Positions 1 to 7,923 of a stretch of 51,158 nucleotides of DNA are shown here, in pieces. The position numbers and the translations under genes are program-made. The stretch is from Myxococcales bacterium (GTDB lineage Bacteria; Myxococcota_A; Polyangia; Polyangiales; Polyangiaceae): contig JAAFHV010000030.1 in assembly GCA_013297655.1 (NCBI GenBank), positions 1 through 51,158 of the forward strand. The letters are read 5' to 3'. How positions within the stretch are numbered: position 1 is the first letter of the stretch; the number at the start of each line of letters is the position of its first letter. The notes beneath the pieces are model-generated. The model was not told the origin of the DNA. It saw only the letters and a list, made by a program, of their open reading frames with translations, and did no database searches.

Positions 1-2
1 TC

Positions 3-527
3 GTGAAAACGCGAGCGAGGTGGGCCCTCGCGTTCGCGGTCGCAACGCTCGCGGCACCGAGATTCGCGGTGGCTGAGCCCACCAGCACCGGATGGGTGCT
101 CACGAACGCGCGTGGCGGAAAGGCCATTTCGGGAGCGGGTTATCGGCTCTTCAATGTCTACAACAAGCAGCACCTCGTGGTTCGGCCCGGGAAGGCGCCG
201 TCGGTCGACACGAGCCCGACCGCGCCCTACGACGTGGAGATCGTGACGGCGCGCGGGGGAGAGCTGCGCTGTGGGGAGCCCTTCTCGTTACGAGTTGCAG
301 GATACAACCTCGTCCTCGAGCCAAAGTCCGGCGCGATAGTGCCGACGACGGATCGCAAAGCAGACGAGTGGAAGCTCCTCGGCTGTCCGCGCGGAGTCGT
401 CGCGCTCGGCCAACCCCTCGCGCTCGTGAACGTGAAGCGCGGCGACGCGTGGGTGGGTTGCAAGCACCACGGGGCGATTGCGTATTGTTGGGACGACAAA
501 CAGCTCATGGGCATCGCCACCGAGTGA
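3..527 (+). CDS. Exported protein of unknown function
   Basis: A 174-residue protein with a clear Sec signal peptide: basic start, hydrophobic core about residues 7-22, and a likely A-x-A cleavage near residue 24. The mature part is rich in beta-prone segments and has four Cys (in RCGEP, LGCPRG, VGCKHH and YCWDD), which could form disulfides after export. I recognise no catalytic motif. The start used is GTG at position 3, two bases from the window edge, so an upstream start cannot be excluded. It is followed by a 114-bp gap and another exported protein on the same strand, probably separately transcribed. Function unknown. Confidence 0.7.
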   Translation: MKTRARWALAFAVATLAAPRFAVAEPTSTGWVLTNARGGKAISGAGYRLFNVYNKQHLVVRPGKAPSVDTSPTAPYDVEIVTARGGELRCGEPFSLRVAGYNLVLEPKSGAIVPTTDRKADEWKLLGCPRGVVALGQPLALVNVKRGDAWVGCKHHGAIAYCWDDKQLMGIATE

Positions 528-628
528 CACCCCTTCGTCAGCCGAAGAAGGTCTACGTGCGTTCGTGCGCATGTCGCGGGGTGCTCACCACGACATCGCC
601 GCGAGTAGAACCCGTGTTCGAGGCGCAG

Positions 629-634
629 TAGAGT
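629..634 (+). promoter_or_regulatory. -10-like box TAGAGT for the lipoprotein gene at 642
   Basis: TAGAGT lies 7 nt before the ATG at 642. It overlaps an alternative in-frame GTG at 633, which would sit inside the -10 box, so ATG 642 is preferred. The geometry (box, 5-9 nt, start codon) recurs at many genes here and implies a leaderless or nearly leaderless transcript. Confidence 0.4.
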
Positions 635-641
635 GCCTCCC

Positions 642-1865
642 ATGTGGCCACCCCGCACCGTTCTGGTCGTCGGTGCCGCGCTCGCCGGCGTGGCGCTGAC
701 CGCGTGCCAATGGCTCGTGGGAATCGGAGCGCTCGACGAGACCTCTCCCGTGGCGCCTCCGCCGTCCGCGATCGCCGACGGAGGCGACGCCGCGGAGCCG
801 TTCATCAGCGACGCGGATACCGAAGCCGAAGCGGCGCCGAGCTGCCGGCTCGGTTTCGCGGTTTGTGCGGGCACGTGCGTCGCGATAGGCAATGATCCCA
901 AACACTGCGGCGGATGTGGGCACGATTGCCTCGGCGCAGAGTGCCTCGCCGGCGAGTGTGAGCCCGAGCTCGTCGCGCCCGACTCGAAGGGCGGCGCGGT
1001 CTACGTCCGCGGTGACGAGATCTTTTATCGTGTCGACGAAGACCTCGTCACGTCGCGGCTCGTCGCGCGAAACTTGACCACGCGTGCGGTCCGCGACGTG
1101 TGCGACCTCGGGTCTTACTTTACGATGCACCCGCTCCCCGGGACGGAGTGGCTCGTTACGGACAACACGTTCGGCTCGAGTCCGGCGCGCGCGCGCGTGC
1201 GTGTCGTCGACGGCGCGACCGGTGTCACGGTTCGCACCCTCTACTCTGGCCTGGTGAACCCGAACGTGCGCACCGCGGTCGCCCACGGCGACGACGTGTA
1301 CGTCGCCACCCGCGCCGACGTGCTCCACGTAAAGCTCGCGGGCGGCCCCGTCTCCGTGATCCGGGCGATCCCGGCGACCGAAGGGTTAGGGGCGACGCAG
1401 GCCATCCACGCGAGCGCCGCCGCGGTCTACTTCGGTATCGAGGACACCAACGGTCTTCACGAGATCGCGCGTACGGCAGGCGCCATGTCTCGCCGCGTCG
1501 ACGAAGCGCCGCGGCAGAAGAGCGCGTCTGCGGGCTACATCGACACGAGGCCCGGCTTCGTGCGCTGGCTCATCGGCGACGAGCTGCGCGACACGCCGCT
1601 CGACGGAGGGGTGTCTGCGGTCTACACGCTTCCCCTCGCGACGCCGCACGGCCCGATCGGCGGCGGATCCAAGCTCTTCGTAGCAGACGACCAGTTCGGC
1701 AACTCGAAGACGAGCCGCGTGCTCCGCATCGATCTCGAGACCCGCGAGGTGCTCGTGCTCGCGAGCCGACAAGATCCCTACGGCCAGCTCGCGGTCGACG
1801 ATCGCTACGTCTATATGCCGCGTTATGCCAACTTCGGCGGCGGGGTCTTTCGTGTCGCCCGCTGA
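642..1865 (+). CDS. Cys-motif lipoprotein with beta-propeller-like body
   Basis: A 407-residue predicted lipoprotein. A hydrophobic signal ends in a lipobox (V-A-L-T-A-C), followed by a low-complexity acidic/Ala spacer. Then comes a short Cys cluster (C-x-G-T-C, H-C-G-G-C-G-H-D-C, C-L-A-G-E-C), a pattern I know from many myxobacterial surface lipoproteins. The remaining 280 residues show repeating short beta-strand blocks (V-Y-V-A-T-R, V-Y-F-G-I, Y-V-Y-M-P), consistent with a sugar-binding or propeller-like fold. No enzyme motif is visible. ATG 642 is chosen over GTG 633 because of the -10-like box at 629-634. It converges on the dehydrogenase gene ending at 1912. Role on the cell surface unknown. 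Confidence 0.75.
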   Translation: MWPPRTVLVVGAALAGVALTACQWLVGIGALDETSPVAPPPSAIADGGDAAEPFISDADTEAEAAPSCRLGFAVCAGTCVAIGNDPKHCGGCGHDCLGAECLAGECEPELVAPDSKGGAVYVRGDEIFYRVDEDLVTSRLVARNLTTRAVRDVCDLGSYFTMHPLPGTEWLVTDNTFGSSPARARVRVVDGATGVTVRTLYSGLVNPNVRTAVAHGDDVYVATRADVLHVKLAGGPVSVIRAIPATEGLGATQAIHASAAAVYFGIEDTNGLHEIARTAGAMSRRVDEAPRQKSASAGYIDTRPGFVRWLIGDELRDTPLDGGVSAVYTLPLATPHGPIGGGSKLFVADDQFGNSKTSRVLRIDLETREVLVLASRQDPYGQLAVDDRYVYMPRYANFGGGVFRVAR

Positions 1866-1911
1866 AGATCGAGGCCAAGCTAGCGCCGCTCCACCGCGGT
1901 GCGGGCGCGCC

Positions 1912-2922
1912 TCATAACGGCGCCGAGGGGGCAAGGCGTTCTCCGCTCTTCTCCTCTAGCCACGCGACCAGCTTGGCGCGCTCTTCTTTGGTGTCGCTCT
2001 TTTTCGTTCGCCCAAAACGGTGAATCGGGCGCGGCCGTCGATCGAGCCAAAAGAGGCCTCGTTCGTGGATCGGCTCCCCGTCGCTGGCCGCGAGCCACAC
2101 CAGCGTCTCGGCGCCGTCGTCGGCCGTACGCAAGAGCGGCCCCATCACCTTTCGAAACGTGGGGAGCGACCGTGCCACGCCGGGGGTCTCCGCCCACCCG
2201 GGGTGCATCGCGTGGACGACGATGTTCCTCTCCGCGAGCGCCTTCGCCATCAGCTCGGTCAAGGTGACTTGCGCACGTTTCGCGCGCGCATAGGCCACGA
2301 CGCCGTCGTAGCCGCGCGCGGGCATCTCCAATCGTGATACGTCGAGCGGCTCCGAGTACATCCCCCCGGACGAGACCCACAGAATGCGCGCCGGGCGGCC
2401 GGTCTCGCGCGCCGAACGCTCGAGCGCCGGCAAGAGCCGCGCGCCGAGCACGAACGGGCCGACGACTTGGCTCGCGATCGTGGTCTCGATCCCCTCCGGC
2501 GATACCGAACGAACGTCGTCGAGCGCGCCTGCGTTGTGAATCAGGACGTCGATCCGTGAGTGCTCTTTCGAAAGCTCGGCCGCGACGCGTCGCATGTCGG
2601 CCTGGTGGCCGGTGTCGCCCTCGCGCACCCCGACTCGGGCACTCGGAATGGCCTCCACGATCGCGCGCCGGGTGCGCTCGGCCTTTTCGCGATTTCGCGC
2701 CACGATCTCCACCGTCGCGCCGAGCTTGGCGAGAGAGCGCGCCGCCGAGAGCCCCAGCCCGGAGGTCGCGCCCGTAATGACCACGACGCGCCCTTCGAGC
2801 GAGGGCAGGCTCGTTTCATCCCAATGATCGAGCGAGCGCCGCGCCGCCGAGCCAATACGTGTGAAGCTGCCGACGACGCTCGCTTCGAGGAGCGCATCGA
2901 CCGCGTCTGCGATCTTTCCCAT
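1912..2922 (-). CDS. Short-chain dehydrogenase/reductase (SDR), DHRS12-like
   Basis: A 336-residue NAD(P)-dependent oxidoreductase of the classical SDR fold. Visible motifs: cofactor loop T50-G-A-T-S-G-L-G57, N130-A-G132, catalytic Ser at 184/185, and Tyr211-x-x-x-Lys215. The MHPGWAETPGV segment after the active site is typical of the SDR subgroup that includes DHRS12. The N-terminal 40 residues before the Rossmann fold and the charged C-terminal tail also resemble that group. Its ATG directly follows the TAA of the SRPBCC gene, so the two are co-translated. The SRPBCC partner suggests action on a hydrophobic or lipid substrate, but the substrate is unknown. Confidence 0.88.
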   Translation of the reverse strand: MGKIADAVDALLEASVVGSFTRIGSAARRSLDHWDETSLPSLEGRVVVITGATSGLGLSAARSLAKLGATVEIVARNREKAERTRRAIVEAIPSARVGVREGDTGHQADMRRVAAELSKEHSRIDVLIHNAGALDDVRSVSPEGIETTIASQVVGPFVLGARLLPALERSARETGRPARILWVSSGGMYSEPLDVSRLEMPARGYDGVVAYARAKRAQVTLTELMAKALAERNIVVHAMHPGWAETPGVARSLPTFRKVMGPLLRTADDGAETLVWLAASDGEPIHERGLFWLDRRPRPIHRFGRTKKSDTKEERAKLVAWLEEKSGERLAPSAPL

Positions 2923-3369
2923 TTAGGCCACCTCGTCCGACCGAAGCGCGCGCCGGAGCCCCTTCGCCGCCCGGTCACCGAGGCGATCGAAGACGATCCC
3001 CAGGCCCGCGTCGAGGAGCGCGAGCGGCCCGTTGAGGCGTAGCTCCGCGTCGTAGGTCACCACCGAGCCAACCCCGTCAGGACCGGGCTCGACGAGGATC
3101 TCGTCGACCGATCGGAGGGCCCACGTCTTCGCCTCGACCAGCACGCGCCGGCCCGGCTCTACCTGGAGCACCTCGTAACGAAGGGTGGGACGCGTGCCGG
3201 CGGTCACGGTCACGTCGTACGTGGCGCCCACGCTTCCATGCTCGCCGCCGGTGCGCACCGACCGCGCGACGCCCGGGTCCCACGTCGCGAAATTCTCGAG
3301 GTTCGCCATGTAGGCGAACGCCTCGGGAGCGGAGAGCGGGGAGGGGAGCGAGACGACGTAACGAGCCAT
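2923..3369 (-). CDS. SRPBCC-family (START-like) ligand-binding protein
   Basis: About 148 residues from ATG 3369, which is preceded on the minus strand by a GAGG ribosome-binding site. The frame is open further upstream, but without similar support. The sequence (A-R-Y-V-V-S-L-P, then P-x-x-A-F-A-Y-M-A-N-L-E-N-F-A-T-W-D-P-G) is the typical start of polyketide-cyclase/SRPBCC proteins, which form a helix-grip cavity for hydrophobic ligands. The alternating strands after it and the long C-terminal helix (D-R-L-G-D-R-A-A-K-G-L) fit. It is first gene of a two-gene unit with the SDR enzyme; the stop TAA and the next ATG abut at 2922/2923. Ligand unknown. Confidence 0.82.
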   Translation of the reverse strand: MARYVVSLPSPLSAPEAFAYMANLENFATWDPGVARSVRTGGEHGSVGATYDVTVTAGTRPTLRYEVLQVEPGRRVLVEAKTWALRSVDEILVEPGPDGVGSVVTYDAELRLNGPLALLDAGLGIVFDRLGDRAAKGLRRALRSDEVA

Positions 3370-3681
3370 GGCACCTCGGGGTTTTCGGAGCAGCGCTCGC
3401 AGTTTGGGGCCGGTGAGCCTCGGTGACCAGCGGGACCGCTCGAGAGCCAGGATTGGCAAATACGCCACAGTCGCCGCGACGAGGCGCGTACGGCGACCGC
3501 GCGACCCACCCACACCAAGGCCCGCGCCCCGGTCCGCGGGTGGCCGCGCACTCCGCTCACGGGCTTTTGGCTCTCGCGTCGCCCCGAAAAACGGTTGACC
3601 CGCCGTTTGCCGGGTGATGCCCTCGACCGAGCCGAAGCGAGCGCGCCGGCATCCGAAAGCTCCCGCGGCCCGTCCTCAAAA
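3370..3681. other. Divergent intergenic region, no gene seen
   Basis: This 312-bp gap separates the minus-strand SRPBCC/SDR pair from the plus-strand helicase operon and must hold both promoters. A TTGACC -35-like hexamer lies at 3597-3602, but I see no convincing -10 at the right distance. Frames run into it from both sides (to 3513 on minus, from 3595 on plus), but neither extension has a better start signal than the ATGs chosen. Confidence 0.5.
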
Positions 3682-6600
3682 ATGACCTCTCTCGTGTGGC
3701 CTCTTGGCACCCTCCATCCCCTTCAGCGGCGCTATCTCGCGGAGGACCTCGTGCGCCTCCGGCGATCGGACGAGCAACGGCGCTACGCGTCGCCTCAGCG
3801 CGCGGCGAAGGTCGACCCGAACCCGCACCAAATCGAGGCGGTCATCTTCGCGCTCGCGCGCCTACGGGAGGGCGGGTGCATCTTGGCCGACGAGGTAGGC
3901 CTCGGAAAGACGATCGAGACCGGCCTCGTGATCGCGCAGATGCTCGCCGAGGGGGCCACGCGCGTTTTGCTCGTGGGGCCGAAGGCGCTCCTCGGGCAAT
4001 GGCGACAAGAGCTCTTTACCCTCTTCGACATCGAGTCCAAAGAAGGGCACACCGGCGCCGGGGGCTTCGAGGGGGCAGGCGTGTTCCTCGTGGGGCGCGA
4101 GCAGGCGGGGAGCGAGAAGGGGCGCGACGCGCTGCTCGCCTCGGGTCGCTTCGACCTCTGCGTCATCGACGAGGCGCACGAGGTGTTCGCCGGCATCTAC
4201 AAGCGCTACGACAAGTTCGGCGAATACCGCGAAGACAGCAAAGAAGCGCGCACCGCCGGCCGCGTCCGCGAGGTGCTCGGCACCTTCCAAACGCCCGTGC
4301 TCCTCCTCACCGCGACCCCCATTCAAAACAACTTGGCCGAGCTCTGGGGCCTCGTGCAATACGTCGACCCGCTCGGCACGTTGCTCGGCGATTTGCCCAC
4401 GTTTCGCGAGGTGTTCTGCGGGGTGGACGACCGCATGCTCGCCCGCGGGCAAGACGACGAGCTGCGCGCGCGACTGAAGACCGTGGTGCAGCGCACGCTG
4501 CGCCGGCAAGCGCAGGAGTTCCTCGAGAAGCCCTTCGTCGATAGGCAAGCGCGGCTCTTCGAATACGAGATGAGCATGGAAGAGCGCTCCCTCTACGACG
4601 ACGTCACGAAGTACCTGCTCGAGCCGAACATCGTCGCGTTTCGGGGCAGCCATCGCCAGCTCCTGCTCATCGGGTTTCACCGTCGCATGGCGTCGTCCAC
4701 TCGCGCCCTCGCGGCGAGCCTCGCCCGCGTCGCGAGCCGTCTCCGCGCGATGCATCGTGGGGAGTCGACCGAGGGCAAGGCCGACACCGATTTGCTCCTC
4801 GCCGACCTCGAGCAGACCGACCTCGAGCGCACGCCACGAGACGAAGCCGAGGAAGAAGAAGAGGACACGCGCGGTCAAGCGGCGGATCCGGAGGCGGTGC
4901 GCCTGGAGCTCGCGCGGGTGGAGAGCTACGTGCGTCGCGCCGAGGCCCTCGTGAACGACGATGGCAAGTTTCGGGCGCTGCTCACCGCGCTCTCGTTCGT
5001 GCGCGAGCAGGGCCGCCACGGCAAGGGCGCAGGGAAGCTCGTCATCTTCACCGAGTCGCTCGTCACGCAGGACCACATCCGCGAGCGCCTCCTCGAGAGC
5101 GGGCTCGTACGCGACCAGGAAATTACCCTGTTTCGTGGAACGAACGACTCCAAGCGGGCGCAGGAAGCGCTCCAGAATTGGCGCGACGAGGTCCCGACCG
5201 ACGGGCCGGAGCCGAGCCGCGAAATGGCGATGCGCCTCGCCCTCGTGCACGAGCTCGCGACCCGTTCGCGGGTGCTCGTCTCCACCGAAGCAGGCGCCAA
5301 GGGACTGAACCTGCAGTTCTGCGATGCGCTCGTGAACTACGATCTTCCATGGAACCCGCAGCGCATCGAGCAGCGTATCGGGCGCTGCCACCGGTATGGC
5401 CAAAAGAACGCCGTCACCGTGATAAACTTCCTCGCGAAGGACAACGAAGCGCAGCGCCTCACCTTCGATATTTTGAGCCAAAAGCTCGAGCTCTTCGGCA
5501 CCGTTCTGGACGCGTCCGACAAGGTGCTCCACCACGGCGACGCAGCCGCCGGCGGTGTGCTCGCTTCTGCCCTCGGCGCCGAGTTCGAGGCCGAGCTACG
5601 CCGCATCTACGAGCGCTCTCGCACGGTCGACGAGGTCACCGCCGAGCTGCGGAGCCTACGCGAGCGGGTCGCAGAAGATCGCCGCCGCTTCGAGGACACC
5701 CACGCCCGCACCGCGAAGCTCATCGAAGAGCACCTCGACGACGACGTGCGCCGCGCCCTCCGCTCGCGCCGCGAAGAGCTTCCCGCCGCCCTCGCCGCGC
5801 TCGATCGCGACATATGGACCACCGTGCGCGCCTACCTGCAAGCGCACGAAGTTCCCTATGCGATCGAGGGCGCCATTGGCGGTGACGTGCTCCGTGTGAG
5901 TGCCCACGAGCGACTCCCGGCGACCCTCGCGGGAGGCACCACCGCCGCGATCGGCGCGGTCGCCGGTCACGCCTCGCTGCACCCGAGGCACCCGCTCGTG
6001 GTCGCCGCGATCGCCGATGCTCGTGCGGCGACGACCACCCACGGTTCGCACTCACCCTTCGGCAGAGGAGCCGAGGCCGGAGCGCCTACGGTCTCCCGCG
6101 TCTCCCGCGGAGCTATCGCCGTTCGTGTCCCGAGCGACGCGACTCCGGACCTCGCCGCGCTGCGAGGAAAACATGGCCTCTTGCGCGTCGCGAAGGTGTC
6201 GTTCGATGGGTTCGAGCGAGTCGAGCGACTCTTGCCTATCGTCGTGCTCGCCGACACCCTGGAGCCGCTCCCGCCCGCGACCGCCGAGGCGCTCCTTCGT
6301 GCGCAGATGGTGAACAGCGCCCCCGTCGACCTCCCGCGAGGCGCCGACGCGGTGCTCCCCGAAGACATGGCCGACGCGATGGAGACCGTCCGCCGCGCCG
6401 CGCAAACCGAGGTCGACGCGGCGGAGCAGCTTCGCTTCGAGCGCGCCTCGTTCCAAGCGCAGAGGTACATCGAAGACAGGCTCCTCGTGCAAAAACGTAG
6501 GCACGCCGAGCTCGTGCAAAAGCTCGACGAAGCCCAAGCCCGCCGCGACGCCTCGATTGGCTACGACGCGCGCACGGAAGCCGAGCGCCGGGTGATGGAG

Positions 6601-6756
6601 ATCGACGTGAAGGTGACCGAGCTCGAGGCGGTCGTAGAGAAGCTCGAGCGCCGGGAGAACCCTACGTTTCAGCGCTTCCACGACCATATTCATCAACGCC
6701 GCTACGCCGTGCCCGTGGTGGAGACCCTGTTCGAGACGGAGCTCGTCATCGAATGA
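3682..6756 (+). CDS. SNF2/RapA-like DEAH-box helicase with long C-terminal coiled coil
   Basis: A 1024-residue superfamily 2 ATPase. From ATG 3682: Q-like motif around N47-P-H-Q50, Walker A D70-E-V-G-L-G-K-T77 (Lys76), Walker B D163-E-A-H166, motif III T210-A-T-P, motif V (S-T-E-A-G-A-K-G-L-N-L-Q), motif VI Q564-R-I-G-R-C-H-R-Y-G-Q. This is the SNF2/RapA layout, with translocase rather than strand-separating activity expected. A charged insert (Glu/Asp run) sits between the two RecA-like lobes. The last third is alpha-helical with a coiled coil before the end. It is the first gene of a three-gene operon; its TGA overlaps the nuclease ATG by 4 bp. Likely role: DNA translocase feeding an Mre11/Rad50-type complex, in repair or in defence against foreign DNA (inference). 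Confidence 0.9.
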   Translation: MTSLVWPLGTLHPLQRRYLAEDLVRLRRSDEQRRYASPQRAAKVDPNPHQIEAVIFALARLREGGCILADEVGLGKTIETGLVIAQMLAEGATRVLLVGPKALLGQWRQELFTLFDIESKEGHTGAGGFEGAGVFLVGREQAGSEKGRDALLASGRFDLCVIDEAHEVFAGIYKRYDKFGEYREDSKEARTAGRVREVLGTFQTPVLLLTATPIQNNLAELWGLVQYVDPLGTLLGDLPTFREVFCGVDDRMLARGQDDELRARLKTVVQRTLRRQAQEFLEKPFVDRQARLFEYEMSMEERSLYDDVTKYLLEPNIVAFRGSHRQLLLIGFHRRMASSTRALAASLARVASRLRAMHRGESTEGKADTDLLLADLEQTDLERTPRDEAEEEEEDTRGQAADPEAVRLELARVESYVRRAEALVNDDGKFRALLTALSFVREQGRHGKGAGKLVIFTESLVTQDHIRERLLESGLVRDQEITLFRGTNDSKRAQEALQNWRDEVPTDGPEPSREMAMRLALVHELATRSRVLVSTEAGAKGLNLQFCDALVNYDLPWNPQRIEQRIGRCHRYGQKNAVTVINFLAKDNEAQRLTFDILSQKLELFGTVLDASDKVLHHGDAAAGGVLASALGAEFEAELRRIYERSRTVDEVTAELRSLRERVAEDRRRFEDTHARTAKLIEEHLDDDVRRALRSRREELPAALAALDRDIWTTVRAYLQAHEVPYAIEGAIGGDVLRVSAHERLPATLAGGTTAAIGAVAGHASLHPRHPLVVAAIADARAATTTHGSHSPFGRGAEAGAPTVSRVSRGAIAVRVPSDATPDLAALRGKHGLLRVAKVSFDGFERVERLLPIVVLADTLEPLPPATAEALLRAQMVNSAPVDLPRGADAVLPEDMADAMETVRRAAQTEVDAAEQLRFERASFQAQRYIEDRLLVQKRRHAELVQKLDEAQARRDASIGYDARTEAERRVMEIDVKVTELEAVVEKLERRENPTFQRFHDHIHQRRYAVPVVETLFETELVIE

Positions 6757-7922
6757 GCCCAGCACCGGAGGACGACGTCGTGTTGAAGCTGCTCCACACC
6801 GCGGATTGGCACCTTGGCCGCCGCTTTCCTGGCTTCGTGCGCGAGGACGCCGAGCGAAAGCTCACCCGCGCGCGGGTCGACGTGCTCGAGCGCATCTTCG
6901 GCCTCGCCGAGCGCTACGAGGTAGACGCGGTGCTCTGCGCGGGCGATCTCTTCGACGTGCCCTCGCCGCTCCCGGAGTGGTGGGAGCCCCTGGTGGAGCA
7001 GCTCGTCAAGCGCAACTGGGCATTACGACCGGTGTTCCTGCTCCCCGGCAATCACGATCCGCTCCTCCCCGATTCGATTTGGGCGCGCGGGAGTAAGCTC
7101 CGAAACGCGCTTCCCCCTTGGGTCCACGTCGTCGACGCTTCGCCGCTGGAGGTTCCCCTCGTCGGCAATGCGGTGCTCTACGCCGTGCCGTGCACCAGCA
7201 AAGCGGGCCAGCGCGACCCTACCGAGCTCATCCCCAAGCGCGCCGCGGGCGACGATCGCATTCGCATCGGCATGGTGCACGGCAGCACGTTCGACATGAA
7301 AGATTGCCAAACCGACTTCCCGATATCGCGCGACGCAGCGATCGATCGTGGCCTCGACTACCTCGCGATAGGAGACACCCACGGCTTTCGCTTCGTGCCC
7401 GCCGAAAGGCGCGAGCCGCCGACGGTGTATCCCGGCGCGCCGGAGCCCACCGCGTTCGACGAGAAGGACGCCGGCAAGGTGGCGCTCGTCTTCGTCAATC
7501 GCCGCCGCAAGGTCACGGTGCAACCCGAGGCGGTCGCGACCTGGACGTGGGAAGAGCGCCATATCGCCACCATGGCGGAGCTCCGTGACCTCCGCGCGCG
7601 CACGGACCTCGACCGTCGTGTGCTGCGTTTACGCGTGGAAATGTGCGTGCCCGCCCCCGAATACGAAGAAGCCGAGCGCCTCCTCGAGGACCTGGAAGGC
7701 ACCGTCGCCAAACACGGCCGCGTCGGTGTGCTCCAGCTCGAACGCGCTGGCCTCGTGCTCGAGACGAGCAGTATCGATGTGTACTGCAAAGATTTTCCGG
7801 ACGTGCTGCGGAGCGCGGTCGAACGCCTCCGCGAGCAGGCCAACACCGAAGATCCGGCGCGCGCAAAGGTGGCTGAGCGGGCCCTCTTCCACCTCTATCG
7901 TCTCGGTCGAAAGGCCTCCTGA
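6753..7922 (+). CDS. Mre11/SbcD/YhaO-like metallophosphoesterase nuclease
   Basis: A 389-residue calcineurin-fold phosphoesterase with the full set of metal ligands: D18-x-H20, G64-D65-L-F-D68, G99-N100-H101-D102, H176 (M-V-H-G) and G207-D208-T-H210. These are the two-metal nuclease motifs of Mre11/SbcD. The remaining 180 residues would form the capping and ATPase-binding regions. Length matches SbcD or YhaO. The start ATG overlaps the helicase stop (ATGA, 6753-6756), and the next gene, an SMC-type ATPase, begins one base after its TGA, so a physical complex is very likely. Expected activity is ATP-regulated endo/exonuclease on DNA ends or hairpins; the actual substrate is unknown. Confidence 0.9.
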   Translation: MSPAPEDDVVLKLLHTADWHLGRRFPGFVREDAERKLTRARVDVLERIFGLAERYEVDAVLCAGDLFDVPSPLPEWWEPLVEQLVKRNWALRPVFLLPGNHDPLLPDSIWARGSKLRNALPPWVHVVDASPLEVPLVGNAVLYAVPCTSKAGQRDPTELIPKRAAGDDRIRIGMVHGSTFDMKDCQTDFPISRDAAIDRGLDYLAIGDTHGFRFVPAERREPPTVYPGAPEPTAFDEKDAGKVALVFVNRRRKVTVQPEAVATWTWEERHIATMAELRDLRARTDLDRRVLRLRVEMCVPAPEYEEAERLLEDLEGTVAKHGRVGVLQLERAGLVLETSSIDVYCKDFPDVLRSAVERLREQANTEDPARAKVAERALFHLYRLGRKAS

Positions 7923-7923
7923 G

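Noticed and set aside
3862-5535. A 557-codon minus-strand frame inside the helicase gene
   Set aside because: Antisense shadow of a gene with all SF2 motifs; no start signal or recognisable fold.
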